Assembly: GCF_008932245.1 (NCBI RefSeq)
Contig: NZ_CP034910.1
Span: forward strand, 1,550,001-1,614,000
Source of the DNA: Sinorhizobium alkalisoli
GTDB taxonomy: Bacteria; Pseudomonadota; Alphaproteobacteria; Rhizobiales; Rhizobiaceae
DNA: 64,000 nt
Reading direction: 5' to 3'
How positions within the stretch are numbered: the first letter of the stretch is position 1; the number at the start of each line of letters is the position of its first letter. Under the pieces are notes generated by a model that worked only from the letters and a program-made list of their open reading frames with translations, searched no databases and had not been told where the DNA came from. A program made the position numbers and the translations under genes. Shown piece by piece: positions 1 to 8,630 of the stretch.

Positions 1-813
1 TACAATGAAGGAATCGACTGGGGTTCGTCGGAATATTTTCTCATTCTCGACGCCGACGACGCGCTGGCGCCGGGCGCGCTGGCGCGTGCGGCGGCGGTCC
101 TCGACAGCGCCCCCGGCCTCAGTTTCACGCACGGGATCGAAACGCGGCTCGAGGAGAACGGCGCCGAGCGCGCGCTGGCGGCAAGACCGAAGGGCCCTCA
201 AGTCGAGGTGACCAGGGGAGAGGAATTCATCCAGAGGCTTTGCCGGAAACCCGTCAACAATATCGGGGCGAACACAGTCATTCGGCGGACGTCGGTGCAA
301 AAGCAGGCAGGATACTATCGCGCGTCGCTGCCCTATACAGACGATCTGGAAATGTGGCTACGCCTTGCGACCCTCGGTGACGTCGCCAGCATCAAAATCC
401 CCCAGGCGATCCGCAGGTATCATGCCTCGCGCATGTCCGTTGATTACCGGCAGTTGCGCGACTTCACCGAACGCGAGGCGGCGTTCGAAAGCTTTTTTGC
501 CCATGAGGGGAGGGCGATCCCCGATGCTGAGCATTTGATGGCAAAGGCTAGGAGGGGACTGGGCGAACACGCCTATTGGTCGGCGATCTCTCACTTTTGC
601 AGGGGCCATGGCCGCGCCGGTGCCGAGCTTTTGCGGCTGTCGCATCGGTGGCGGCCCAACGCCGCACTGCTGCCTCCCTTCCAGTGGCTTTTGAAGATGG
701 ATCGCCCACTCGAACGCGCCGCCGAAGTCGTTTCCGAAATGCCGCCCTTCCGCAGGAGGATCGCCGCCGGCAGGGACGGATCGGGCGGTCCCGATATTTC
801 TGCGGCAAGGTAA
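1..813 (+). CDS. Family 2 glycosyltransferase, 5' truncated by window edge
   Basis: The reading frame is open from base 1, so the N-terminal part of the GT-A fold lies outside the window. The visible part begins YNEGIDWG and contains an acidic LDADDAL motif, the DxD-like metal/nucleotide-sugar site of GT2 enzymes. The C-terminal half (FIQRLC to PPFQWL) closely parallels the next gene downstream, including matching 'TDDxEMxLRLA' and 'AYWxA' stretches. The two therefore look like tandem paralogues. The role inferred from neighbours (flippase, pyruvyltransferase, acyltransferase) is sugar addition during surface-polysaccharide repeat-unit assembly at the inner membrane. Donor and acceptor sugars cannot be read from sequence. 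Confidence 0.85.
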   Translation, partial: YNEGIDWGSSEYFLILDADDALAPGALARAAAVLDSAPGLSFTHGIETRLEENGAERALAARPKGPQVEVTRGEEFIQRLCRKPVNNIGANTVIRRTSVQKQAGYYRASLPYTDDLEMWLRLATLGDVASIKIPQAIRRYHASRMSVDYRQLRDFTEREAAFESFFAHEGRAIPDAEHLMAKARRGLGEHAYWSAISHFCRGHGRAGAELLRLSHRWRPNAALLPPFQWLLKMDRPLERAAEVVSEMPPFRRRIAAGRDGSGGPDISAAR

Positions 814-840
814 CGGGCAGGGCAGAGCGAAAGTACCGCG

Positions 841-1827
841 ATGGCAAGCGTCGATATCGTCATCCCCTGCTATGAGCACGGGCATTTCCTGCGCGACTGC
901 GTCGACAGCGTCCTTGGTCAGCAGCTAAATGAGTTGCGGATTCTGATCATCGACAATGCCTCGACGGACTGCAGTCCCCTGGTCGCGCGTGAACTCGCCG
1001 CCAGAGACAACCGCATCGAGATCGTACTGCGCACCCGCAATCTCGGTCCCCATGCCTCGTTCAATGAAGGCGTGGACTGGGCAAAGGCCGACTACTTTAT
1101 GGTCTTGTGCTCGGACGACCTCCTGGCGCCTGGCAGTCTGGCGCGCATGGTTTCCGTCATGGAACAGCATCCGCGGACCAGCTTCGCCTACGGCGCCGAC
1201 ATTCACTGGCACGAAGGAGAGCCGTTTCCCGAGCAGAACGACGCGGGCCATCCCGCGCCATGGCGCGTCCGTGACGGAACGGATTTCATCGTCGAGCGCT
1301 GCCGCAATCCGGAAGCATACATCGCCGCAGGCATGGTGCTGGCGCGCACCTCCGCGCATAAGGCTGCGGGCCATTACCGCACCGAACTCCCGCACACCGA
1401 CGATTTCGAAATGCTGCTGCGCCTGGCCCGACTGGGCAGCGTGGCCGATACCCCCGCGGTCCTCGGCGTCAAACGCATGCACGGCCACAACAGAACGCGT
1501 GATTTCCTGGCCGAGCGAACCCGCGACCTCGTCGAACGGGTGGCGGCGCTCGACAGCTTCTTCAGCCGCGAGGGACGCGCCATGGCCGACGCCGACCGGC
1601 TGTTGCGCCTGGGCAGGCGCAGCATCGCCGAGCGTGCCTATTGGTGCGCAGTCAAGGATCTCACGCGTGGCAGTGGAAGTGCGATCGCGCTGTTCAGGCT
1701 CGCCGTTCGGCTCGATCCGCGCGTGGCGCTGATCCCGCCTTTCCGATATTTATCCCGGATGGATCGCAGCCTCCTCGATACCGTCCGCGGAACGCATAAG
1801 ACCGCCCGCCCGTCAACGAAGAGTTGA
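841..1827 (+). CDS. Family 2 glycosyltransferase
   Basis: A 328-residue GT2 enzyme starting MASVDIVIPCYEHG, the classic N-terminal Rossmann-like strand of the family. IDNASTDCS follows at about residues 38-46 and the acidic CSDDLLAP motif at about 90-97. It sits 27 bp after its truncated paralogue and shares its C-terminal domain, so a tandem duplication with diverged specificity is likely. It is probably co-transcribed with the upstream gene and serves the same polysaccharide. The start is chosen because the family fold begins immediately at this ATG. The substrate is unknown. Confidence 0.9.
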   Translation: MASVDIVIPCYEHGHFLRDCVDSVLGQQLNELRILIIDNASTDCSPLVARELAARDNRIEIVLRTRNLGPHASFNEGVDWAKADYFMVLCSDDLLAPGSLARMVSVMEQHPRTSFAYGADIHWHEGEPFPEQNDAGHPAPWRVRDGTDFIVERCRNPEAYIAAGMVLARTSAHKAAGHYRTELPHTDDFEMLLRLARLGSVADTPAVLGVKRMHGHNRTRDFLAERTRDLVERVAALDSFFSREGRAMADADRLLRLGRRSIAERAYWCAVKDLTRGSGSAIALFRLAVRLDPRVALIPPFRYLSRMDRSLLDTVRGTHKTARPSTKS

Positions 1828-1854
1828 ACCGATTTGCTGGCATCGCAGGGGCGA

Positions 1855-3321
1855 TCACTCGAGGACCCCTGGCGCCTTCAACCCGCCGCCCCGGAAAACT
1901 GCAACCCCTCCCAGGATTTCGGCGAGAAGGGCATGACCGGTCAGCCATAGGCCGAGCAGCCATCCGGCCGCAGCGAGAGCGGCCGCGATCAGAGCCCTGA
2001 CGAGGGAAATCTCAAGGCCCGATCCCGTAGAGATCACAACGGCCAACGGGCCCACAACGGTGATGGCTGCTACGACGGCGCTGCGCCACACGGCGCTCCA
2101 GATTTCCAGCCAGCCAATCACTACATGCCGGCGCACAAATGTCAGCGAAACAAAAGCCTGGAACGGAATCACCAGGAGCAAGCTGAACGCCACCGCCCGA
2201 AGACCGAAGAAGGCTGCTGCAGTGATGATGACGACGGACACGGGACAGATGATTAGCGCGCGTCGGAAGATGTCATGCACGGCGCCTAGCGAGACCAGCA
2301 CTGGATAGTTCAGTTCGAAGCTGAAGGAGAACAGCGAGGCAATCGCGACGATCTGAACAATGGGTACGACGCCATGCCATTGATCTCCGAGCAGCAGGTC
2401 GACGATCGGATAGGCTAGTACCGCGAGCACCAGGAGCGCTGGCCATTGCAGAGCCGTGATCAGTCCAAGCGCTTTGAGATAAGGCTGCTTCAAGCTTCTG
2501 CCCTGCCGCGCTTCGGCCGAGAAGGCCGGCAGGATCACCGATATGGCGCCGCCCAGTATGACCTTGTCGGGGAGCTGGCAAATCATCAGGCCGCGGCTGT
2601 ATAGCGCTGCCGCGTCGAGGGAGAGGATTCTTCCAAGAAGGAGGTAGGGAACGGCTTCGTAGGTCTTGTATAGAAGGTTTGTCGCACCATTGTAGCCGCC
2701 GAAAGCAACCATGCCGCGCCAGCCGACCAAAGAAGGCCTGAAGATCCAGAACTGACGGCTGAGCCCGACAGCTAGGAGACCTGTGACAACGGCGCTCGCG
2801 ACCCATGCCCAGGCAAAGCTCATATAGCTGAAGCCGAGCAGCGCAAGCGAAATGGTCACGGCCGTCGCGGCAACTGCGCCGGAGATATTGATGGCCGCGA
2901 CCTTGCCGAAGTCCATGTCGCGACGCAGGAGCGTGATGATCGGGGCGGCCATCAGATCGAGAAAAAAGGCGGCGGCGATGACCCGCAGATACGGAGCCAG
3001 CCGCTCGTCGTCGTAAGCGCCCGCCAGCAACGGGGCCGAAAAGGCCAGAGCGATGGTGACGGTCGAGGTGAAGAGCACCATGACGGTGAACGCGCCGCGC
3101 ACATCGGCGCGGGTCAGGTGCGGATGCTGGATGAGGAAATTCGCGCTCGCAAATTCACGAGCCGACATGGCGATGCCGACAATGGCCATTCCAATCACTG
3201 AAACGCCAATCTCGGCCGGCGTGAGAATTCTGGAAACAGCCGCTACCGTCACGAAATTGCTGACCAGCGCGAAATAGCGTTCCCCAGTACTCAGAAGGAG
3301 TGCGCGTTTGACAGCCGCCAT
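1855..3321 (-). CDS. Wzx-like polysaccharide flippase (MOP superfamily)
   Basis: A highly hydrophobic protein of about 488 residues with 12-14 predicted membrane segments. The N-terminus (RALLLSTGERYFALVSNF then 'RILTPAEIGVSVIG') is typical of oligosaccharide flippases of the multidrug/oligosaccharidyl-lipid/polysaccharide superfamily. These move lipid-linked repeat units across the inner membrane. The frame is open up to 3369, but the upstream 16 residues are polar and unlike the family, so the ATG at 3321 is preferred. It converges on the glycosyltransferases and is divergent from the exported glycosidase gene, inside a polysaccharide cluster. The last residues overlap no other gene. Confidence 0.88.
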   Translation of the reverse strand: MAAVKRALLLSTGERYFALVSNFVTVAAVSRILTPAEIGVSVIGMAIVGIAMSAREFASANFLIQHPHLTRADVRGAFTVMVLFTSTVTIALAFSAPLLAGAYDDERLAPYLRVIAAAFFLDLMAAPIITLLRRDMDFGKVAAINISGAVAATAVTISLALLGFSYMSFAWAWVASAVVTGLLAVGLSRQFWIFRPSLVGWRGMVAFGGYNGATNLLYKTYEAVPYLLLGRILSLDAAALYSRGLMICQLPDKVILGGAISVILPAFSAEARQGRSLKQPYLKALGLITALQWPALLVLAVLAYPIVDLLLGDQWHGVVPIVQIVAIASLFSFSFELNYPVLVSLGAVHDIFRRALIICPVSVVIITAAAFFGLRAVAFSLLLVIPFQAFVSLTFVRRHVVIGWLEIWSAVWRSAVVAAITVVGPLAVVISTGSGLEISLVRALIAAALAAAGWLLGLWLTGHALLAEILGGVAVFRGGGLKAPGVLE

Positions 3322-3491
3322 GCGTTCGGGGTCCCCAGATTGCCTTGCCGACCACCATTTCTCCGGCAATCTCGTCGCCGCGTCATGCCGGACATTATGG
3401 TGAGGAATGCCCCGAAAGGGGTACGAAAAGCCGCCGTATCCCCATTATGGCAGGATTGCCGCAAGGTGCTGCACGGCTAACCTGATGGCGA

Positions 3492-5012
3492 ATGCAAGAG
3501 CAGGCGCCTCGTATGCGCCGGCCAGGAAGGTGGCTCCCCTGGTCACACGAAAAGAGATCGAACGTGCCTTATCGATCAACATTTGAAAACGACGCCGAAG
3601 GAGCTTCCACGCGGTTCGGCCGGCTGCCGAGGCGCCAGGGCGCGCGGCGGGCGTCAAAACGCTTTGCCTTGGCCGTTTGCCTGCTGGTTGCCGGGACCGT
3701 CGCCGGACAAGCCTGCGAAACCGCATCGGTGAATGGTGACGGCACTTCCTTCCCACTCAGCGCCCGATCCGGAAATCGCTATCTTGAGGACGCCTCGGGC
3801 CGCCCGTTCTTCATGCAGGGAGACACCGCCTGGTCGCTTGTCGTCCAGCTGACCCGTGAAGATGCCGAACGATACTTGCGGGACCGGAAGGCCCGCGGAT
3901 TCAACACGATATTGGTCAATCTGATCGAACATCGCTTTGCCACCGGCGCCCCCGCCAACGCCTATGGCGAGCGCCCGTTCCTGCGTGACGGCGACTACGC
4001 CGCGCCCAATGAGGCCTATTTCGACCACGCCGACTGGGTTCTGGAAAAAGCATGCGAGCTTGGTTTTCTGGTGCTGCTCACGCCATCCTATGTCGGCAAC
4101 GGAGGTGGCCCGGAAGGCTGGTATCAAGAGATGGAGGATGCCGGAGCCGAAAGCATGCGCGATTATGGCCGCTTCCTGGGAAAACGCTACGGAGGCTACA
4201 ACAATGTCGTCTGGGTGCAGGGCGGCGACTACAACCCTCCGGACAAGGACCTGATCCGTGCGCTGGTAGAGGGTATAAAGGAAGACGATCCCGACGCGCT
4301 CCAGACAGCCCATGGTTCGCCGGGCAGTCCCGCTCTCGAGCACTGGAGTGGCGAGCCATGGCTGGCGATAAACAATGTCTATACCTACGGATCGGTGTAC
4401 AGCGCCGCACTGTCGGAGTACGGCCGCAAGGAAGCCATGCCGTTCTTCCTGATGGAGAGCGCCTACGAGAACGAGCACGACGCGAGCGAACATCGCCTCC
4501 GAATGCAGGCCTATCAGGCCGTTCTTTCGGGGGCCATGGGACACATTTTCGGAAACAATCCGATCTGGCATTTCGACGGGCCGGGCCTCTATCCGACGCC
4601 GGTGAGCTGGCAACAGGCCCTCGACAGCCGGGGCGCCCGAAGCATGACCATTCTCCTGAAGGTGATGTCGTCGCTCAAATGGTGGCTGTTGGAACCGGAT
4701 GTCGCGAACACACTTCTGGTCGAGGGGCGCGGAAGCGAAGAGGCGCGTGCAGTCGCCGCGCGAGCAGGCGACGGCTCGTTTGCCCTTGTCTACCTGCCGA
4801 CAAGCCGGCGCGTCACGCTGGATCTGTCCCGGCTTGCAGGTCCAGGAATCGAGGCAAGATGGATTGATCCATCCAGCGGTCGATCACTCCCCGCAGAGGG
4901 TTCTCCATTCGCAGCAAGCCGGCAGAGCTTGCGGCCGGCACCGACGAACGAGGCCGGTTTCGCCGATTGGGTTCTCGAGCTGCGTTCGCAAGCCACGGAC
5001 CGCAGCCAATGA
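3492..5012 (+). CDS. Exported DUF4038/GH140-like glycoside hydrolase
   Basis: A 506-residue TIM-barrel-type glycosidase related to the DUF4038/GH140 group (putative endoglycosidases). Family-like stretches are 'FFMQGDTAWSLV' (about residue 105), 'GFNTILVNLI', 'YGGYNNVVWVQGGDYNP' and 'FFLMESAYENEHD', which supplies a candidate catalytic glutamate. A hydrophobic stretch FALAVCLLVAGTVAG at about residues 55-70, followed by Q-A-C, suggests export with a long N-terminal tail. A GTG at 3564 is an alternative start. It overlaps the pyruvyltransferase gene by 4 bp (ATGA), so they are co-transcribed. The likely role is trimming or turnover of the polysaccharide made by this cluster; the linkage cleaved is unknown. 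Confidence 0.8.
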   Translation: MQEQAPRMRRPGRWLPWSHEKRSNVPYRSTFENDAEGASTRFGRLPRRQGARRASKRFALAVCLLVAGTVAGQACETASVNGDGTSFPLSARSGNRYLEDASGRPFFMQGDTAWSLVVQLTREDAERYLRDRKARGFNTILVNLIEHRFATGAPANAYGERPFLRDGDYAAPNEAYFDHADWVLEKACELGFLVLLTPSYVGNGGGPEGWYQEMEDAGAESMRDYGRFLGKRYGGYNNVVWVQGGDYNPPDKDLIRALVEGIKEDDPDALQTAHGSPGSPALEHWSGEPWLAINNVYTYGSVYSAALSEYGRKEAMPFFLMESAYENEHDASEHRLRMQAYQAVLSGAMGHIFGNNPIWHFDGPGLYPTPVSWQQALDSRGARSMTILLKVMSSLKWWLLEPDVANTLLVEGRGSEEARAVAARAGDGSFALVYLPTSRRVTLDLSRLAGPGIEARWIDPSSGRSLPAEGSPFAASRQSLRPAPTNEAGFADWVLELRSQATDRSQ

Positions 5013-6310
5013 CCGCCGACGACAGCAGTGCAAGCCGCTTCGCAAGGGCGCAAGTCGACGCAGCGCCAGCGCCGGGGCAGGCGGGACTTGCTTCCCCCAC
5101 CATGCGCGGAAGGCGCGCCAGGATCGCCCTGTTCGGGCTTTTTGGTTGCGGCAATCTCGGCAATGACGGGTCGCTCGAAGCGATGATCGAGTTCCTCAGG
5201 CATCGTCGGACGGATGCGGAACTTGTCTGCATATGTGACAATCCGGACGAGGTGACGCGCAAGTTTGGCATTGCCACCCGGCCGATCAGCTGGTCGCGGC
5301 ATTTGACCGGCGTGGCGCGCAAGCTCGACCGGCTCTTTCTGAAAATCCCGGGCAAGATGGTCGACCTGGCGCAAACGCTCAGACATATCCGCAAGGTTGA
5401 TCTCGTGATCGTTCCCGGCACAGGCATTCTCGACGACTTCGGCGAGCGGCCCTACGGCATGCCGTTCGATATCTTCAGGTGGTGTCTCGGCGCAAGGGTG
5501 GTCGGCGCCAGGATCGCGCTCGTCAGCATAGGTGCAGGCCCTATCCGGCACGGCCTCAGTCGGCGGCTGATGACGGCGGCCGCACGCATGGCGCACTACC
5601 GGTCCTACCGGGACAGCCAGTCGAAGGAATTCATGGAGAGCGTCGGTTTGGACACGGGCCGGGATCTCGTCTTTCCCGATATCGCATTCAAGCTGCAGGC
5701 GCCTCCAAACCCGCCGCCAGGATCCGCAGGCGCAGAACGCTTGACCGTTGGCGTCGGGGTGATGAGCTATTACGGGTGGTATGGCTTCGCGCGCGGCGGC
5801 GAGGCAATATTCGCCGCCTACATCAAGAAACTGGCGACATTCGTCGTCCATCTCCTCGACAACGGCCACGACGTCCGCCTCCTGACCGGAGAACTGACAG
5901 ACAAGACAGCCGTGGACGCTCTTGTCGCAGAGCTGGGCCGCGCCCGGCCCGACCTGCCGTCCTCCAGGGTGATCGCAGAACCGTCCTTGTCGCTGCACGA
6001 CCTGATGCTTCAGATCTCGGCAGTCGACATCGTGGTTGCGACGCGTTTCCATAACGTCGTTTGCGCGCTGAAACTCGGTCGGCCAACCATTTCCCTGGGA
6101 TATGCCCGCAAGAACGACGTGCTGATGGAAGAAATGGGGCTGGGCGCACTGTGCCAGCATGTGGAACGGTTTGACGTCGAGAGCCTGATCGAGCAGTTCG
6201 CAACGATTGTTCTGTCGCGCGAGGCTTACCGCCGGAGGATCACTGAGCGGGTCCGACAGTTCGAAGACGACCTCGACCGACAGGACGCCCACCTTCTGAC
6301 GCTGGTCTGA
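5009..6310 (+). CDS. Polysaccharide pyruvyl transferase family protein
   Basis: A 433-residue protein with 'ALFGLFGCGNLGNDGSLEA' near residue 35, matching the glycine-rich start of the polysaccharide pyruvyltransferase family, which adds ketal-linked pyruvate to sugars. Further family-like pieces are 'LVIVPGTGILDDFGERPYG', 'ALVSIGAGPI' and the C-terminal 'VVATRFHNVVCAL', a conserved histidine region. The frame is open from 4967, but the ATG at 5009 overlaps the stop of the glycosidase (ATGA) and is preferred. It acts in the cytoplasm on lipid-linked or nucleotide sugars. The exact acceptor is not predictable. Confidence 0.88.
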   Translation: MTADDSSASRFARAQVDAAPAPGQAGLASPTMRGRRARIALFGLFGCGNLGNDGSLEAMIEFLRHRRTDAELVCICDNPDEVTRKFGIATRPISWSRHLTGVARKLDRLFLKIPGKMVDLAQTLRHIRKVDLVIVPGTGILDDFGERPYGMPFDIFRWCLGARVVGARIALVSIGAGPIRHGLSRRLMTAAARMAHYRSYRDSQSKEFMESVGLDTGRDLVFPDIAFKLQAPPNPPPGSAGAERLTVGVGVMSYYGWYGFARGGEAIFAAYIKKLATFVVHLLDNGHDVRLLTGELTDKTAVDALVAELGRARPDLPSSRVIAEPSLSLHDLMLQISAVDIVVATRFHNVVCALKLGRPTISLGYARKNDVLMEEMGLGALCQHVERFDVESLIEQFATIVLSREAYRRRITERVRQFEDDLDRQDAHLLTLV

Positions 6311-6434
6311 ATTGCAGAAGCCCGTGCGTTCCAGGTTTTGGAGCAGCCATGACAACCGAATCCCGACCGCCGGCAGAAAGCCTCGCGCCCAATGGGAACG
6401 GCACCCGTGAGGCTAGCGACAAGGCTCTTGTGCC

Positions 6435-7505
6435 ATGACTGCAGCAATTGTTCATCAGCCTGTCGACAGCCCACAAAACGCAGTTGCTGTGAGCGCAGAA
6501 TTGAGAAGGAGGATCGAGCTATCAAGAATAATCCTGATCGCGGCCATTGTTCTTCACCACACAAGGATACCGTCGGAGCTCAGTCTCTATTCTTGGGACA
6601 ACCTTGGCTATGTTCGCGGATATATCCAGATCGGATTGCTGAAGACAGCAGCGAGTACTTTGACAGTCATATCCGGATATCTGTGCTTCTCATCGAGTTT
6701 CGATCGGAGGCCGATTTGGTTCTTGTGCAACAAATATAAGACGCTCTTCGTACCGATGCTGTTATGGAATATTCCGATGGCTATTTCGATTTTGGCTTTT
6801 CAGTGGCATGGTCAATATCTCGACAAGTATGACAAACTAATCAGCGGCGACATTCTCAATTGGAGCAATGCAATCCTTGGCCTTACGGAGCAGCCGGCGA
6901 ATGAGCCCCTCCACTTCCTGAGAAACCTGATCGCCTGCAACCTGATCGCTCTGTGCATTGCGATGCCATTTCGCAAATACCCACTTTATTCGTTTGCAAT
7001 AATATTAATCGTGGGAATTTATAACCTTGATTCATATATTGTGATACGTAACGATATTCTAATCGGATTCTTCCTTGGGGCTCTCGTCGCATCGATGCGT
7101 ATCGATGCCAGGGTTATAGATTTTTTGCTTCCAATAACGATGCCGATCTATCTGACATCGGCATTCGTTATCTTCTATTTCAAGGTGGATTATGAATCTC
7201 TCTGGTGGATGGGGCACAGGCTATTGGGCTTCCTCGCGGCGTGGCCATTGATCGGATATCTGAGCAAGACAGTATTTGGAAAAATATCAAAATATTCTCA
7301 ATACAGTTTCTTTATGTTTCTGTCTCACTATTATATCGAAATAATACTCTTTCATGTATTTTCGCAGATATTTTATATCGACGAATTCTACATATTTTTT
7401 ATACTCTCAGGACCCTTGACCATTGGCACATGTATCGTCACCCAACTGATTGCCAGCCGCATTGCGCCGTCACTGTTGCGCATTGCGACAGGGGGGAGGG
7501 CCTGA
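6435..7505 (+). CDS. Membrane acyltransferase (acyltransferase-3 family)
   Basis: A 356-residue polytopic protein with about ten hydrophobic segments. The N-terminal 'IILIAAIVLHHTRI' supplies the conserved basic/histidine site of acyltransferase-3 proteins, which O-acetylate or succinylate exported polysaccharides. 'ISGYLCF' and 'FLSHYYIEI' are also typical. The gene is clearly richer in A+T than its neighbours (for example around 7260-7420), as is common for horizontally acquired polysaccharide-decoration genes. It lies 124 bp after the pyruvyltransferase and closes the cluster. The acyl donor and target sugar are unknown. Confidence 0.85.
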   Translation: MTAAIVHQPVDSPQNAVAVSAELRRRIELSRIILIAAIVLHHTRIPSELSLYSWDNLGYVRGYIQIGLLKTAASTLTVISGYLCFSSSFDRRPIWFLCNKYKTLFVPMLLWNIPMAISILAFQWHGQYLDKYDKLISGDILNWSNAILGLTEQPANEPLHFLRNLIACNLIALCIAMPFRKYPLYSFAIILIVGIYNLDSYIVIRNDILIGFFLGALVASMRIDARVIDFLLPITMPIYLTSAFVIFYFKVDYESLWWMGHRLLGFLAAWPLIGYLSKTVFGKISKYSQYSFFMFLSHYYIEIILFHVFSQIFYIDEFYIFFILSGPLTIGTCIVTQLIASRIAPSLLRIATGGRA

Positions 7506-7848
7506 CGGGATGCTTTGAGGGGAGGCGGTAACGCTTCTACTGACAGTCTACCTCCTCTCGGCGCCCGAAAGGTGTCGCGAAGAGGCATTGCGCCTCGAAG
7601 ACACAGGTTCGGTGACCCAATGCATGTTCCGATCCGTCATGCACATTGCCGCATGGTCCGAGCAGCACCCGGCGTTGCGGGTGAAGAGTTGGCATTGCAA
7701 GCTGCCAGATATCGACCAAGCCATTTGACCACCTTCGGATGCCGTCACGTTCAGGAGCGTCGGCCCCGCGCCGTGTTGAAGTCGTAGCCGGACTCGACGG
7801 CCGCCACACGGCAACTGATCGAAGCAGGAGAGTGATCGCGATGGCCGC
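7506..7848. other. Intergenic stretch with no supported gene
   Basis: This 343-bp stretch lies between the acyltransferase and the ParE gene. Short open frames exist on both strands, but none has a convincing ribosome binding site or a recognisable product. No clear hairpin terminator was seen. Confidence 0.6.
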
Positions 7849-8145
7849 TTAGTCCAACTTAAGTGGCCATCGCTGAGCCCCATGAAGAACGGTCAAGATT
7901 TCGACGACGTCAGGCCTCACCCGGTAGGCGACAATATAGGGAATATCCGCAAAGACATACTCGCGGGTACTCTTAATACGTCCGACACGTCCCATGGCCG
8001 GCTGCCTCGCTAGACTGTCTACGGCCGAAACGATGCGTGCGACGACGCGGGCGGCAGCCTCGGGATCGTCCTTCGCGATATAGCTACCGATTTGGTCGAG
8101 CCTTTGGGCAGCTCTGCGAGTCCAGCGCAACGCGTGGCTGCTCAT
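7849..8145 (-). CDS. parE: ParE/RelE-superfamily toxin
   Basis: A 98-residue basic protein starting 'ALRWTRRAAQRLDQIGSYIA' and ending 'VVEILTVLHGAQRWP', which matches the ParE branch of the RelE/ParE fold (DNA gyrase poisons in characterised members). 'YIVAYRVRPDVVEIL' is the usual central beta-hairpin. Its start codon overlaps the stop of the upstream antitoxin by 4 bp, the normal antitoxin-first order. It is expected to be neutralised by the ParD-like partner and repressed through the operator just upstream. Confidence 0.88.
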   Translation of the reverse strand: MSSHALRWTRRAAQRLDQIGSYIAKDDPEAAARVVARIVSAVDSLARQPAMGRVGRIKSTREYVFADIPYIVAYRVRPDVVEILTVLHGAQRWPLKLD

Positions 8146-8390
8146 GCTTGGCGAGCGGCCTTTACGTACTTTGCCACCACACTGGCCAACTCGTTCGCGC
8201 TGGCAAACTCGCCGCGATCGGCCTCATCTATCCCAGCTTGGATCTCGGCCAACTGCCATTCCTCTCTTGCGACATAGTCCTCAATCGCCTGGGCGGCTAA
8301 ATAGGCACGGGAGCGATCAGAAAGCACGGCTATCCTGTCAAGCTTTTCAGCAATTTCGTCTTGCACGCGCACAGTGAAAGCAGCGGTCAT
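8142..8390 (-). CDS. parD: Ribbon-helix-helix antitoxin (ParD/CopG type)
   Basis: An 82-residue protein with an N-terminal beta strand 'FTVRVQDEIAEKLDRIA' and helices 'SRAYLAAQAIEDYVAREE' that form a ribbon-helix-helix DNA-binding domain. An acidic/polar C-terminal tail follows that would wrap the toxin. It is translationally coupled to parE. Autorepression is likely because an inverted repeat lies 14-50 bp upstream of the start. Confidence 0.88.
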   Translation of the reverse strand: MTAAFTVRVQDEIAEKLDRIAVLSDRSRAYLAAQAIEDYVAREEWQLAEIQAGIDEADRGEFASANELASVVAKYVKAARQA

Positions 8391-8403
8391 TGTCTTAACC
8401 TCA

Positions 8404-8440
8404 TTGGTTCACGGCTAATATTGGTGAACCATCTTGGTTC
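8404..8440 (-). promoter_or_regulatory. parDE operator: inverted repeat plus third half-site
   Basis: TGGTTCAC (8404-8411) and GTGAACCA (8423-8430) form a perfect 8-bp inverted repeat. A third related half-site, TTGGTTCG, follows at 8433-8440. The position directly upstream of parD and the repeated half-sites fit cooperative binding by a ribbon-helix-helix antitoxin. The repeat is seen; the binding is inferred. Confidence 0.6.
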
Positions 8441-8588
8441 GTCAAGGGTAGGACAACGCGGCCGGTCGTCTACACGGTGATCAAACAGGACATAACCGGC
8501 TTCGACCGCTCATAGTCTCAACCAAGCTGAAGGCCGCCATCCTTGCTCTCAACGTTGACGTTTGGTCAGCATCCCAAGAGGCGACGAC

Positions 8589-8626
8589 TGTCGCATCTCT
8601 AACTGGCTCATATGTCGCATCTCTAA
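8589..8626 (+). repeat. Two direct copies of a 14-bp motif beside the IS
   Basis: TGTCGCATCTCTAA occurs at 8589-8602 and again at 8613-8626, 24 bp apart, just outside the left end of the insertion sequence. It may be the end of an older, lost insertion element, because it does not match the inverted repeats of the present IS. The rest of 8441-8588 shows nothing recognisable. Confidence 0.5.
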
Positions 8627-8630
8627 AATC

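Noticed and set aside
4790..6355. 521-codon minus-strand frame opposite the pyruvyltransferase
   Set aside because: It is antisense to two well-supported genes, has Arg/His-rich non-globular composition and no ribosome binding site.
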